Shown here piece after piece: positions 37,473 through 48,523 of a stretch of DNA of 64,000 bases. Position 1 is the stretch's first letter, and each line of letters starts with the position of its first letter. The stretch is taken from NCBI RefSeq assembly GCF_000004075.3, contig NC_026655.2, positions 7,440,001 to 7,504,000 of the forward strand, written 5' to 3'. The position numbers and the translations under genes are program-made. Origin of the DNA: Cucumis sativus. Taxonomy: Eukaryota; Streptophyta; Magnoliopsida; Cucurbitales; Cucurbitaceae. The notes beneath the pieces are model-generated. The model searched no databases. It worked only from the letters and a program-made list of their open reading frames with translations, and had not been told where the DNA came from.

Positions 37473-37497
37473 ACGTGTTCGATCCACGTTCACCGCA
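37425..37497 (+). tRNA. tRNA-Phe (GAA), copy 2
   Basis: Identical over all 73 nt to the copy at 36141-36213, with the same GAA anticodon and a T-run terminator within a few bases. Its 5' flank is also homologous to that of copy 1, so it arose by segmental duplication. Confidence 0.97.
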
Positions 37498-37879
37498 CAT
37501 TTTTTGGTTTTTTAAAATAAGATCGTGTGCACTCGGACATCTTGGACACCATTTGATCCATGTTCAAGCTTGTCCCACATAACTTTAGTGCAATTGTGTT
37601 CTATATCCTCTAATTGATTTTTATATAGAATGCACCAATTTAGATTCAGAAAGCAGTTTGGGAGTCTTCTTTGGAGCTTTTCGGCCATATTGATGCATTT
37701 GTGCACAAGAGGGACCGGATGAAGATTTTACCTTTCTTGGGGATGCCTGACTTCCATAGATTTTTTAGAATGTTTGGATTGATGTTTATTATTTCATCTC
37801 TTTGATCCACTACAAATGTATTAATTTAGACACTAAACTTACATAAATGTATCATATTAATTATGTTTTATTTGGACAC

Positions 37880-38120
37880 TTATAAAAGTTGAGAGTTTAA
37901 ATTGATACATATATGAAAGTTTATAGGGTTTAAATTGGTGCATTTATAAATGTTTAAATTGATACAACTATTAGTTCATAGTTTAAATTGATACACGACT
38001 CCAAAGTTCAAGGTTTAAATTGATACAATATTATTAGCTTATGGTTTAAATTGATACAATTATTAGCTTATGGTTTAAATTGATACCGTTTTTAAAGTAC
38101 AAGTGTATAAATTGATATTT
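37880..38120. repeat. tandem/dispersed gtttaaattgataca repeats
   Basis: At least seven copies of a unit of roughly 29-40 bp, with the core tttaaattgatac followed by aattattagcttatgg. The last two complete copies are nearly identical. A related stretch occurs at 62940-63000 on the opposite strand. Confidence 0.65.
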
Positions 38121-38129
38121 ATCCTAATC

Positions 38130-38770
38130 ATTTTGGTTCAATTAAATATTATTTATTTGGACTAAGTTCAATTGAGCCCAAAAATAAGTTTAATTGAGCC
38201 CAAAGATTAAATATAACCTAAATCCATATAGTTGAGCTCATGGGTCTGGTTCATGGACCAACCAGGTTTAAGCCCATAAAACCCACCAACGAACTCTATA
38301 AATAGAGGAATTCTCCTAATTTGCAGGGGTTGTAAATTTTTTACTCGAGAAGATCTAGACAGAATTCTCCCAAGAGCTATAATACAGCTCCCTAACTCCT
38401 AAAGTCGACCATCCTCGAAGATTGAAGCTTCTTTGAATATACAAACTTTCTTCCAAGACTCCAACTTCAAGAACATCACGTGATCCACTTCCTCAAATCA
38501 AGCGTAAACATTCAACCAACTTGAAGAACATCACGTGCTCCGGTTCTCCAAATCAAGCGTAAACGTTCAACAAATTTCAATAACATCACGTGCTACACTT
38601 CCTCAAATCAAGCGTAAGCATTCAACCAACTTGAAGAACATCACGTGCTCCGCTTCTCCAAATCAAGCGTAGACGTTCAACAAACTTTAAGAACATCACG
38701 TGCTCTGCTTTCTCCAAATCAAGCGTAGACATTCAGTCGAGAGAGAGAATCAAATGATCAAATTGTAGAG
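38130..38770 (+). mobile_element. possible LTR-like or promoter-bearing insertion
   Basis: The gtttaaattgatac-type repeat resumes on the far side (38785-38850), so the block looks inserted into it. It carries a good TATA box (ctataaatagagg, 38297-38309), then about 120 bp of less AT-rich DNA and the 55-bp minisatellite. A solo LTR would look like this, but I cannot see matching ends or a target-site duplication. It may also be a small non-autonomous element. Confidence 0.3.
38430..38745. repeat. 55-bp minisatellite with a CACGTG site in every unit
   Basis: CACGTG occurs at 38477, 38532, 38587, 38642 and 38697, exactly 55 bp apart each time, inside aacatcacgtgctcc. Between sites lies ctccaaatcaagcgtaaac. 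Alternate units resemble each other more (acttcctc versus cttctcc before aaatcaagcgt), suggesting a 110-bp dimer was amplified. Confidence 0.9.
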
Positions 38771-39023
38771 ATAGAATCACATTATTAGTTTAAGATGTAA
38801 ATTAATACAACCTCCATAGTTCATGGTGTAAATTAAATTGATATATTTGCACTTTTGTTTATATAAAATTAGAACTTTTTGTAGTTGTCAAATATAATAA
38901 AATCATCCAAAATATTAATTTACAAAGATAACAAAACATATCACATGATAAACTACTATCATATATCTTCAATTTGGAAAAACATGAAAGAGTAGGGAAA
39001 CGCTAAAAGGAAAATTTCAAAGA

Positions 39024-39047
39024 CGCTAGAAGGAGGGGTTGAACCTC

Positions 39048-39080
<33 letters not shown>

Positions 39081-39097
39081 AACTGAGCTATTCCAGC
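39024..39097 (-). tRNA. tRNA-Asn (GTT)
   Basis: 74 nt on the minus strand: GCTGGAATAGCTCAGTTGG at the start, anticodon loop CTGTTAA with GTT, T-arm GGAGGTTCAACCCCTCC, acceptor end TTCTAGCG. It matches the standard plant nuclear tRNA-Asn; T-rich sequence follows on its 3' side. Confidence 0.96.
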
Positions 39098-39185
39098 TAC
39101 TATTTACACTTTAAAATTTAATTTTATAATTTTCTTATATATATAATTAAAACTAGTTAAAATCGACACAAGAAAATTGAGAAGT

Positions 39186-39495
39186 ATGTTTAACAAAATA
39201 CGTAGTATCTCGACATTATATCTCTCAATTGTATCACACTTTAGTGTTGCTAACTCAATTTGATTCCTTAAATCATTTTAACGTAAAGATTTATAAGTAT
39301 GTTTTTTGGAACAATTTTTTTCAAAATTCAAACGCTAAAATGAAACTTCTTAGAGTTTTGATGCATGAAGATATTTTGTCCTTGCCTAACATCGATTGGA
39401 ACTCTTTGCGTGTTTGTCCATGCATCCCTTTATAGTTTCTATTATTGATGTATTTAGAATATGATATGGGACATCTTTTCTCAATAGTTTAAAAA
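39186..39495. repeat. duplicated block, copy B (partner 36470-36725)
   Basis: Shared landmarks in the same order: gtttaacaaaatacg, tgtatcaca-ttttagt, taaatcatttta, tgtccttg-ctaacatcgat, aactctttg-gtgtttgtcc, gacatcttttctcaatag. Copy B carries an extra ~50 bp. It ends about 40 bp from the degraded 3' end of PPO-5. Confidence 0.8.
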
Positions 39496-39539
39496 AAAAA
39501 AACCCAAAAATCTAAGTGCCAAGATGTGAGAATGTAATT

Positions 39540-41744
39540 TCTAGTTTACCTTTCCCTCCCAAATGTGGTACATATATTTACAAAACTCCCAGCAAACTCT
39601 GTCTTATCCGCTCTAATCTCTCTATCCATCCTCATCATTAATCAAAAACCATCAAACTTTACAGCCTTGTTAGTCTGATCATATTCAATCCCATCAACCA
39701 CCAGTACCTCCTCCTTTCTCCTTCTTGTCCCTCGATTTCCTCAGCCTCTTCACTTCGACGCTGACAATTTTGTCAAAGAGTCAGGGGGAATGTCACGGGG
39801 ACTGGCTCGGCGATTGCTGGTCGAACGCCGTGGAAGGGGAAAATGCTGGCAGTGGTGGCACGGGGTTTCTTTGACTTTAGTGTTTTACGAGGAATGGGGC
39901 GAGCTTTGAGCCAAGGGATGTTTACATCTTGGAAGACGTAGCTGAGGGTTTTGGTGTTTAGAGAGTCACGGACGTAGACTTGGACAGCTTCCGCTTTCTC
40001 GTTGTAGAAGAGGAAAGAAGCATTTGAGATAGTTGGGGTTTTGAATGTCTTTTCGTTTCCCGCCGAAGGTTTTCCAAATGGACCAAATGCGGTCGACGCT
40101 GGAGTGATGGGCGCAGAAGATTGGGTCTCTTGTGGCGGAGTAGAAGTTTCCCAATGTTCTCGCCGTTGGGTTGCTCATTGTTGCTGCACCACTGGTGAAC
40201 CGGACCGTGTGGAATGTTTTCTACAGCTCAGGCTCCCGTTTAGTACAACATACAAAATTGTACAACATAATAATTTTGTAATATCACTTAAGGTTCACAA
40301 AAATTTAAAGCCAAATGATTAGGTGCATCTCTTATTTTAGGATGCACCTATCTAAAATGTTACTCATCTATCCATCACACAAAAAAATAATATCTTTTAG
40401 CTAAGATGAAAGGCATGCAAGATGGATACATCATGTTTTTTAAAAATATTTAAGAAGTAAATGTGAGGTTGGGAAAACTTATTTTTAAAAAAGATGTTAG
40501 TTTTCACATATTGGGTGAAACATATAAAACTCTCTCTTTTAGAAGGTACATTTAACTTTTGAAGTTTTTACTTGTTCAATAATTATTTCACTTTTAGTAT
40601 TTCATAAATAACCTTCACAACACTACTTCTATTCATAAGTGTTATTTTTCTATTTTATTTGTTCCTTTTCTACTCATGTTTTAAAAAATAAAGCCATATC
40701 TAAAAAATATTTTAATTTGTTCTTACAATTTAACTAGAAATTCAAATCTTACTTCTAAATATATGTAAATAAATATCATATAGTAGACCAATTCAAAAGG
40801 AAATCAATGGATAATGTAGGGCTATTCCAAATAAAATTCTTAAAAAGGTGTGGTCACAATTAATTCCCTAACCTGGCGGCCTGGTAAGCTCCACCGAAAA
40901 ACAGCAATGGCGTACGGCTAGTCGGGACCCAACTTGCCGATACTTAACCCCAAGATTACTCTTTATTTGAGCATTTTCATCTCCTTCGTTCATCTGTATC
41001 ATTAAAATCCAAATCCACCAACGGTAGCGGCACATGACTGTCATTGCGCAATTCATCATAAGGCGGCGAGTTCTTTTCGATTGCCGGCAATCTCAAATAT
41101 TAAATTAGGATCCCCAATCAACTCTCTCACAATATCCTCTCATGAAAGTAAAGATAATAACGATGGAACGGAAAAAACAGCCAGGAATTATGGACTTGAA
41201 GCTCAGCCGGAAACTCCAATTAAGATCGACCCCTCCATTCTTGTGTAAAGCTTCTTCGGTCATTTTCCAGTAGGCTTTTCATTATCTCAACGGCTCTTTT
41301 ATAATTTTCTATATAGTTTTTGTCAGCTAAATGGGCTACAGGCCGAACCCGGAGTTTTCGATGTGGGGTTAGTGGAAAGTCTTTGATTTGGACAGTGGGT
41401 GGGGGGTAGCAATCTGTGCCCTTGGCGCCGTCGTGCAAGTCGGCAGGACCACTCGTGTTGAGTGGCGGGGTTACTACTGGATTATAAGGCGGAGGGATAT
41501 ATTGGGAAGAGAGTTGAAGCTCCGTAGAGAGTGGTAAGCCCAAGAAGAGGGCTCTTCTCCGATCAAACTTGTCCAAAGAGTTGCATTTGTTGCTGGCTCT
41601 GCAGGAAACTTGAGATATATTATGAATGAGGAATTTAGTTCATGGAGGGATAATGAATGGTGGGGATTTTTTGTTAGTGCAGAGAAGTGGGATGGGAAAA
41701 GTGGTGGAACTGGTGGCGGTTGCCGCGGCGGAGTAAAGTGGCAT
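39540..41744 (-). pseudogene. PPO: PPO-5: intron-containing polyphenol oxidase pseudogene
   Basis: Exon 1 remnant 41744-40873: the start (MPLYSAAATATSST) is followed by an in-frame stop 34 codons later, then the Tat signal DKFDRRRALFLG, RVRPVAHLADKNYI, and a frame break after RRSFTQE. The stretch with CuA His 1 (HCAYC) is deleted. [19 protein letters not shown] survives in another frame, then a second deletion removes the PFWNYD region, and the exon ends at a plausible donor (CAG|GTTAGG). Exon 2 remnant 40235 to about 39540: [11 protein letters not shown], a frameshift, then NFYSATRDPIFCAHHSSVDRIW, more shifts, KSRDKKEK and a KFDG-type end. The splice acceptor before exon 2 reads GG instead of AG. 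Many breaks; certainly dead. Confidence 0.92.
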
Positions 41745-41949
41745 TTTGAAAATAATTAGCAAAATACTGTAGTTCTAAAAATATTTATGAAAATGAGGTA
41801 CTTTTTTGTTCTCTTTTTTTTTTTTTAAGCTTTTCTCAAATTTTAAATTTTCTTTTCTTATTGCCTTCTACTTCCTTGTTCTCTCTCCATTTGCCTCAAT
41901 CCTTCCAATATATAAGAAATTTGGACGAAAGCAACATTTCTCAGTAATT

Positions 41950-44900
41950 AAATAATTAGATCAATCCAATTAGATCTTCTCTTTTTGGTTATTGTGTTTT
42001 CAGCTTCTGCTAAACACATTTCTCATCTCTTTAGTTTTCCCATAAAAATAATTATCAGTAATTTCCCAAGTCCCAACAAATACAATATACGAAAGAAAAA
42101 AAACTAAAATTGTTGTATATTTGATGAAATTAGGCAAATAACTTGAATATCATCAACAATACCACATTATATACTAGATAATATAAATTACTATGTAATT
42201 AAAATAATTCAACTATTTATAAATTTTTTTGTAAAGACTAATCTACTGGTTGAGATTATTAATGTTAATGAGGAGGTAAAAAAAATGATGTCATTCTTGA
42301 TAAAACTTTCATTAATTAATATGTTATGATAATAGATTGGATAATTAAAAGAAAATCTAAGTAAATAGTCCAATTTAAAATCTAAACAAGACTTAAATGA
42401 AAAAAGAAAAGGTTACTCTAATGGTCGTACTCACCAACAAGAAAGAAAGAAGAAAGGAGAGATGTGGTGGAACAGGATCGAAGAAAAGAAATTCAAAGCA
42501 AGAAGGACAAACGAAGTATTAATATTAAAGATGTTTAATTAATAAATATTTTAATTAAACTACAATATCGGTTTAGAACTCACATGGTAGATTCCCATTT
42601 ATTTTTCCTTTTCACTAAAATATCTGCTATGTTTCATATTTCTCTACCTTTCTAACTTCTCCTCCAAATATTCTTGTGTTCACCACGTTTGTCAATCAAT
42701 CATGGTGTGAGAGTCGGGATTCAGCTCATTGTCGTGCAGGTAGTCTTGTAATCGTGCAGATCTCAGAATCGATCTTCAATTCAGTTTACAATCCATACCA
42801 TACCTCTATAATGTCACTTTTTCACTAACATTGAAACCTAGATTATTTCTTGTAGTGGTTGTTGTTCCGGAGAAGATGTGGATTGCCTCCTATCCCAATC
42901 CCATAACCTCTACACTAACTAATTATGCTGTCAAACTTTGTTGATATATTTCCATTTACTTCTAGTGATCTACTCATATCTTTTTCAAGAAAATTATTTA
43001 GTTTGATTTTCTTGCAAGGTCTCGTTTGTTCGTTTGGGAAAGAGAGGTGTTTTACTGAAAAGTTTTGTGGTCTTATAAAAAAATTTGAAAATAGTGGGAA
43101 AAATCAAAATAAAATTAAAAGATGTTAATCATAAATTTAGAAGGAAAAATATATGTATAGAGATGGGGTTGGACTTTTTTCCTTTTATCTTGGTGGAGTT
43201 TTTGTGGATATGCTTTGACACTTCAGCTACCGATACAAACGCAATTGTCGACATTCACAAATCTTCAAGCTGAACATTCAAAGCTCTTTTCTTCTTTTCT
43301 TCTTCCAACTTCATAAAGGAAAAAGTTGAAAATTTAATATTGTCCAATTATTCAATCTAATACACATATTAAATGAAAAAGACTGATGAGAATGTAAACT
43401 TCTTTAATTTTATTTACACATGTTTAATCTTTTTTCTCCAACTTCGTCCAAGAACTTGGTCGAATTCCAAGGCTTCTACAAAGTTTTCTTGACTCAAACG
43501 TAAACTTAAAACCTTTGGACACTTTTGAAATAAAAGTTTGACTAAAAGATTGGGAGAGATATCAGGAATAGATGCAGGGAATTGTCAAGCTAGAGAAGAG
43601 AAGTGTGCATGATCAATCTCATAAATCAAACTTTCTGTTATGAACAGATGTCGAAAGATAAATAGGGTGCACCAGACACATTTTTAACGTCTCATATCAT
43701 GCCCTAGTTCAAAAGGATACCATCAATAAATAATGCACAAGGTAAAAGAGTACACAAATATATCAATCATAGGAGAGAATATGCTAGGACAAGAAATCCA
43801 AATGAGAGCTATATAGAAGTTACATTATAATTATAAACGACTTAGTCCAGTACTTCAAACATACTTTATTCTAGAGTAGTATCACAGAGCCGAAAAAATG
43901 AAAAAGAGGCTTGGGTTGAAAATGATACAAAGAAAATATAATAAGAAATAAAAATACCGAATCCAAGTGGATTCATAAATTTGATATAAAGGAAACATTA
44001 TATAATAAACACACTATGAAGTTTCAAATATTAAAATTTGCAAATGGTAGAACTCAAAACTACTACACTACAATTATACTTTGTTTAAGATAAAACATCA
44101 TTATATTTAATATACATTGTAATTTGACACTTCAAAATTAATATTAAAACATAAAAATTGATAGTATGAGGTGGCCGTATGTAAATTCAGTCTGTGAATC
44201 CAAAATATTAAATCAAAACAATATTTCAATTTTTTTCAAATTAAACTCTTTATAAGAAAAAGGTTTTTTTTTTTTAAAAAAAAATCACAAACTAGGAAAG
44301 ATGTATTGAAAGGTGCAGTGATGGAGACATCTCAACTAAAACGGTCTCCATCACATCTCCATATAGAGAGGGGTTGGTTTAAAACGAATCACTTTTGATG
44401 TGAATATTCCTCCTCAAATGGACAAAGGGAAACAAAATAACATACAATATGCCTATTCTTTTGTTATCTTAAATTCTTCAATTAGATTTTGAAATATATT
44501 CTTATTATGTCAAAAGTTACATAAAAAATAAAATGTGTCAGATAGAGTGAGGTGATGGGTATGAGTTGGAAAAATAGTGTCACACATTGACGTACGTAAT
44601 TTTAATTAAAAATGCCAATAAAATGATAAATTTTAGAGTAGATTTTAATTATGAGTACTAGAGGGCTTCTACAACTCTCACTATTATTATGTCACAGTTC
44701 ACAGTTCACAATAATGTTTTGAATTTAAAGACTTCCCGGCAGCCTCTCATTCGAATTTAATATTTTTCTTCTTTTAAATATCAGTACAAAAAGAAACAGC
44801 AATTTAATTTTAACATATATGAAAATTTTGTAAACTAAATATTGGGACGATTTTAAGTGTTTTAAGGTATGTTTTTCAATGTGATATTAAATATAAATGA

Positions 44901-45121
44901 AGTAATTTTAACAACTTCAATGGTAATCTCAAACATATATTTGTTTCATTATTACAGCTTTCAACAGTTTCACCTGTGATAATTATTCAGAAAACGACTT
45001 ACAAAAAGTCTTGTAAAACACACATATCCCAAATTATTACGTACAAAAACATATTCAAATAAACAAAGGTTTTGTTGACCTTAATTATATTAACAATAAC
45101 CCCATCCCCAAAGAGTTAAAT
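41950..45121. other. intergenic spacer between PPO-5 and PPO-6
   Basis: No gene I can support. 42680-42920 and 43600-43900 are less AT-rich than the rest but have no long frame. At 43655-43685 (minus) there is a weak match to the LINE 3'-end motif. A perfect 11-bp-arm hairpin lies at 44318-44354. Confidence 0.5.
44318..44354. repeat. short perfect hairpin
   Basis: Arms gtgatggagac (44318-44328) and gtctccatcac (44344-44354) with a 15-nt loop. It stands alone in AT-rich DNA, about 0.8 kb downstream of the PPO-6 stop. Confidence 0.7.
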
Positions 45122-48100
45122 TTACTTGTCAAATTCAATCTTTAACCCATCAATGGAGAACAAGCCAGCTCCAATCCTAGGAAGGATGGTGACGATGATA
45201 CTGTCATCATTATCAGCTTCCAAATCCTCAAGCTCTTCCGTTATTCCCACCCTCAGCCCGGTCTTCACCTTCTTCTTGTGCCCGTGCTTATGTGGTACAT
45301 TCACAAAACTGCCCGCAAATTCAGTATTATCGGGTTTAATTTCTTTGTCATCTTCATCGTTAATAAAAACATCAAATTTTATGCCATTGTTAGGATCAAA
45401 TCCAATTCCGTAAATTACCAAAACCTCCTCTTCCTCCTCTTTCTCTTTCTTGCTTCTCGATTTCTTTGGCCTCTTCACTTCCACACTCACTGGCGACTTC
45501 ACGGTTATTGGAAACTTGATGTTAGCTGGTTTGACACGGCTGGATGATGGGCCGCCAGCGGCGAGGGCGGGGGCAATGCCAAAGGCAACGGTACTTGTTT
45601 TTTGGGCTCGGCGAGGAGTGGGGCGGGTTTGGAGCCATGGGAGGTCGACGGGTTGGTAGATGTAGCCGAGGGATTTGGAGTCGAGGCAGTCACGGACACG
45701 GACTCGGATGGGTTGGGCTTTCTCGTCGTAGAAAATGAAAGAGGCATTGAGCCATTCCGGGTTTTGAAGGTTCTGTCGTCGTCCACCTAGGGTTTTCCAG
45801 ACGGACCAGAGGCGATCGATGTTGGAGTGATGGGCAAAGAAAATGGGGTCCCTGGCAGCAGAGTAGAAGTTTCCCATGTTTTCGAAGTTGGGTTGGTCGG
45901 TGTCGCCGCACCATACGTGAACCGGTCCATGTGGAATATTCTCTACTGAACCACCTCCTATTGTGTTTTTATGTAACACGAATAGTGAGTTTAATTCATA
46001 GGTTTAATTTCCAAAAACTAAAAAAATTCTCAAAACCAAAGGGTTACAAAACCGATACTCATCCCTAGTATTTTTGTGTATAGTAGACAAATAGTTTATT
46101 TAATAATTGATCATCATCTACATCCGAATGAAAAAGATGGCCATAACCTACGAAAACAAGAATTAAATTGAATATTTCAATTTTTTATCAAATGCAACAA
46201 GAAAATAAATAAACAGGTCACTACCAAGTGATATGACAAAAACTTCTCATTGCCCAATTACGGCTTAGTTAGTCAATGTTTTTTAATCGTTTTTCTAAGA
46301 AATTTTTGGTTGGGTATACATACATGTTTTAGTTTTAGGAATAACAAAATAAATTCAAATATTTACAAGCTATAACAAAATTTTGGATTCTATCGATGAT
46401 AGAAATTGATAAACTTTTATCACTGTTTATCAATGTGTTTAGATAGAAGTATATTATTAAGGTCTATTATTGATAAAATCTAGAAATTTTGATATTTGTT
46501 GTAAATATTTTGTCAAATTTACTATTTTTTATAATTTTTTATTATTTTAATCAAAATTAATCGTTTTCTATCTTTCTTTCTTGTAGGGTTTTGGTGAATT
46601 TCTTATTGAAAAAAAATACATAAAAGTTTACGAAAGTTTTTATTTAAAAAAATTCGAAGCTTTTAAAGAAAAATTCCAAACTCCTAATTAAAAACCTAAA
46701 CCAAGAAAAAGACAGAAAAAACATTTTTTTTTTCAAAAAAAAAAAGTCGTTAATTTTAAAAGATAAAAGAAAATTAGGTTAAAAATATTTTCATTTATAT
46801 GGTGTAGAGATAGGCACCCTTGTGAGAAGTCGCATCATTGAATTTTCTTTTCAAAATACAAATTAAGAAAATAAATAAAACGAGTCTCTCCCATGTAATA
46901 TGACTAAAGTTGATATTGCTACCATAAATTTAATGGTTTAGCCAAGATTATAAGATTATATGGTTTAATCAGTTGAAAGTATCTCAAGTTGGCTATTCAA
47001 ATGTTTTTCTAAAATTTTATCAACTTTTTATTTTTGAATTTAGTTATAAGAATTTAGAGAAAATTATTGTAAATGATAAAAAATTTAAAAATATATAGAA
47101 AATTTTTAAATTATATCGTTACACAAATGTGAAATTTTGATATATTCCTATATTTAAAAATAACCTTAACAATCTCTATTGTTATTCATTTTTCATTAAT
47201 GTTTTTACAAACTAAATCAAATTTTGGAAAGGAAAATGACCCATTTCTTTTTTAAAAAAAAATATTTTCATATCTCATATATAAACAATTGAAAATTTCA
47301 ATCTAATTTAAAAAAAAAATAAAAACAAGTTTGTGAAAATGACACTTCGTTTTCAAATTTTGGTTTTAAATTTGAAAACAATCTTCTTGTGATATTACGG
47401 GAAAAGAAAAAATAAAGACACAATTTTAAAGCACAATATTTTTTCCAAAAAATTAAGATACATAGTGAAGGCATTCGGGTGTAGCTTTTGACTCATTTTA
47501 TCATTTTTCAAAAAGAAAAAAAAGTCGAAAGCACAGTTAAATTTATATACCTGGTGAAGGCTCATCACCCGCTACATAAGCACTACCAAAAAACAAAGAA
47601 GGCGTACGACTACCAGAAACCATCTGCCGATACATTATACTAAGATTACTCTTTATTTGTGCATCATCACCAATATTAGGATCAACTCCCCCAAAATCCA
47701 AATCCACCAATCTTGGCGGCAAATGATTTTCGTTTCGTAATTCATCATAAAGCGAAGATTTCTCTTCTGCATACATTCCAGGCATTTTCATTCCATCCGG
47801 AGCATCATAATTCCAAAACGGTAAAGCAAAACTCGGATCCCCAATCAACTCTCCCAATATCTTCTCGTGAAAGTAAAGATAAAATCTATGGAACGGAAAA
47901 AACAGCCATGAATTATGAACTTGCACCTCCACCGGAAACCCCACTTGGTCGTACGCCCCATTACAATAAGCACAATGAACATTTGCTTGTTGTGTGAAGC
48001 TACGTGGGTCATCTTCTGGAAGTGCTTTCATTAATTCAACCGCTTTTTTGTATTTTTCTATATAGTTTCTATCAGCTAAATGGGCAGCTGGTCGGACACG

Positions 48101-48448
48101 TAATTTTGAGGGTGGCGGCGGTTGGAAGTCGAGGATTGTGGTGGCCGGTGGCGGGCAGCAGTTGGTTGCGTCGGCACCAGGTGGCAGGTCTGGCGGGCCA
48201 CATTTGCTGATGTTGGGGGTTTCGATGGGAGCGGCTAGAGCAAAATGGGTACTTTGGGAGAGAGTAGAAGAGCCGTAGAGACCGGTGAGGCCGATGAGAA
48301 TGTCTCTTCTATCGATTTTGGGGTTGGGGAAATTTTGGTCATTGTGATTGGTGGCTTTACATGAGATTCGTGGAGTAATGAGAAGTGTTTTTGTTTTGCG
48401 GAGAAACGGGGTTAGGGTTAGAGATGGTGGATGGGATAGAGAAGCCAT
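45122..48448 (-). CDS. PPO: PPO-6: polyphenol oxidase with one intron, intact
   Basis: Exon 1 48448-47551 and exon 2 45957-45122, joined by a 1593-nt GT-AG phase-1 intron inside Gly300; 577 aa, stop at 45122-45124. Chloroplast transit peptide ~1-40; Tat motif [13 protein letters not shown] (44-56). CuA: H158/C162 (HCAYC), H178 and H187 ([10 protein letters not shown]). CuB: H309 and H313 (PHGPVHVW) and HHSNIDRLW (H342/H343). The DWL-type domain ([14 protein letters not shown]) and the C-terminal GIKFDVFIN domain are present. A highly charged linker ([17 protein letters not shown]) precedes the KFDV domain. Predicted o-diphenol oxidase of the thylakoid lumen. The residue after the first CuB His is Gly310, unlike Asn in PPO-1; in characterised plant PPOs Gly here goes with a narrower diphenolase profile. 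The intron holds a MITE copy at ~46.35-46.54 kb. Confidence 0.95.
46350..46535. repeat. foldback MITE copy inside the PPO-6 intron
   Basis: Left end aaatatttacaagctataac and the reverse complement of the right end (aaatatttacaacaaatatc) match over about 45 bp. The core has tctatcgatgatag and tctattattgata motifs. Same family as the 31.9-kb copy. Confidence 0.6.
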
Positions 48449-48511
48449 GGGTTGATGTTGTTTGAATCAAAAAGCTTTTGGTTTGTTTCTTCTAATGTCA
48501 TTACTTTGTGT

Positions 48512-48523
48512 AATATTTATAGT
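48512..48523 (-). promoter_or_regulatory. TATA box of PPO-6
   Basis: On the minus strand this reads CTATAAATATTA, about 65-75 bp upstream of the PPO-6 start codon, the same spacing as for PPO-1. Confidence 0.6.

Larger units (their letters stand above)
37498..39023. other. spacer between tRNA-Phe copy 2 and tRNA-Asn
   Basis: Contains repeated gtttaaattgatacaa units (about 37880-38120), an LTR-like inserted block (38130-38770, separate entry) with its minisatellite, and flanking AT-rich DNA. The 64-codon minus frame at 37512-37706 is not recognised. Confidence 0.5.

Noticed and set aside
37512-37706. 64-codon minus-strand frame after tRNA-Phe copy 2
   Set aside because: No recognisable domain or gene signals; probably chance or a piece of an unnamed repeat.
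38430-38745. Possible CRISPR-like array (regular 55-bp spacing)
   Set aside because: The whole unit repeats with no unique spacers, so it is a minisatellite in a plant genome.
40320-40350. Small inverted repeat taggtgcatc / gatgcaccta in the PPO-5 intron remnant
   Set aside because: Only 10-bp arms and no second copy seen; too little to call an element.
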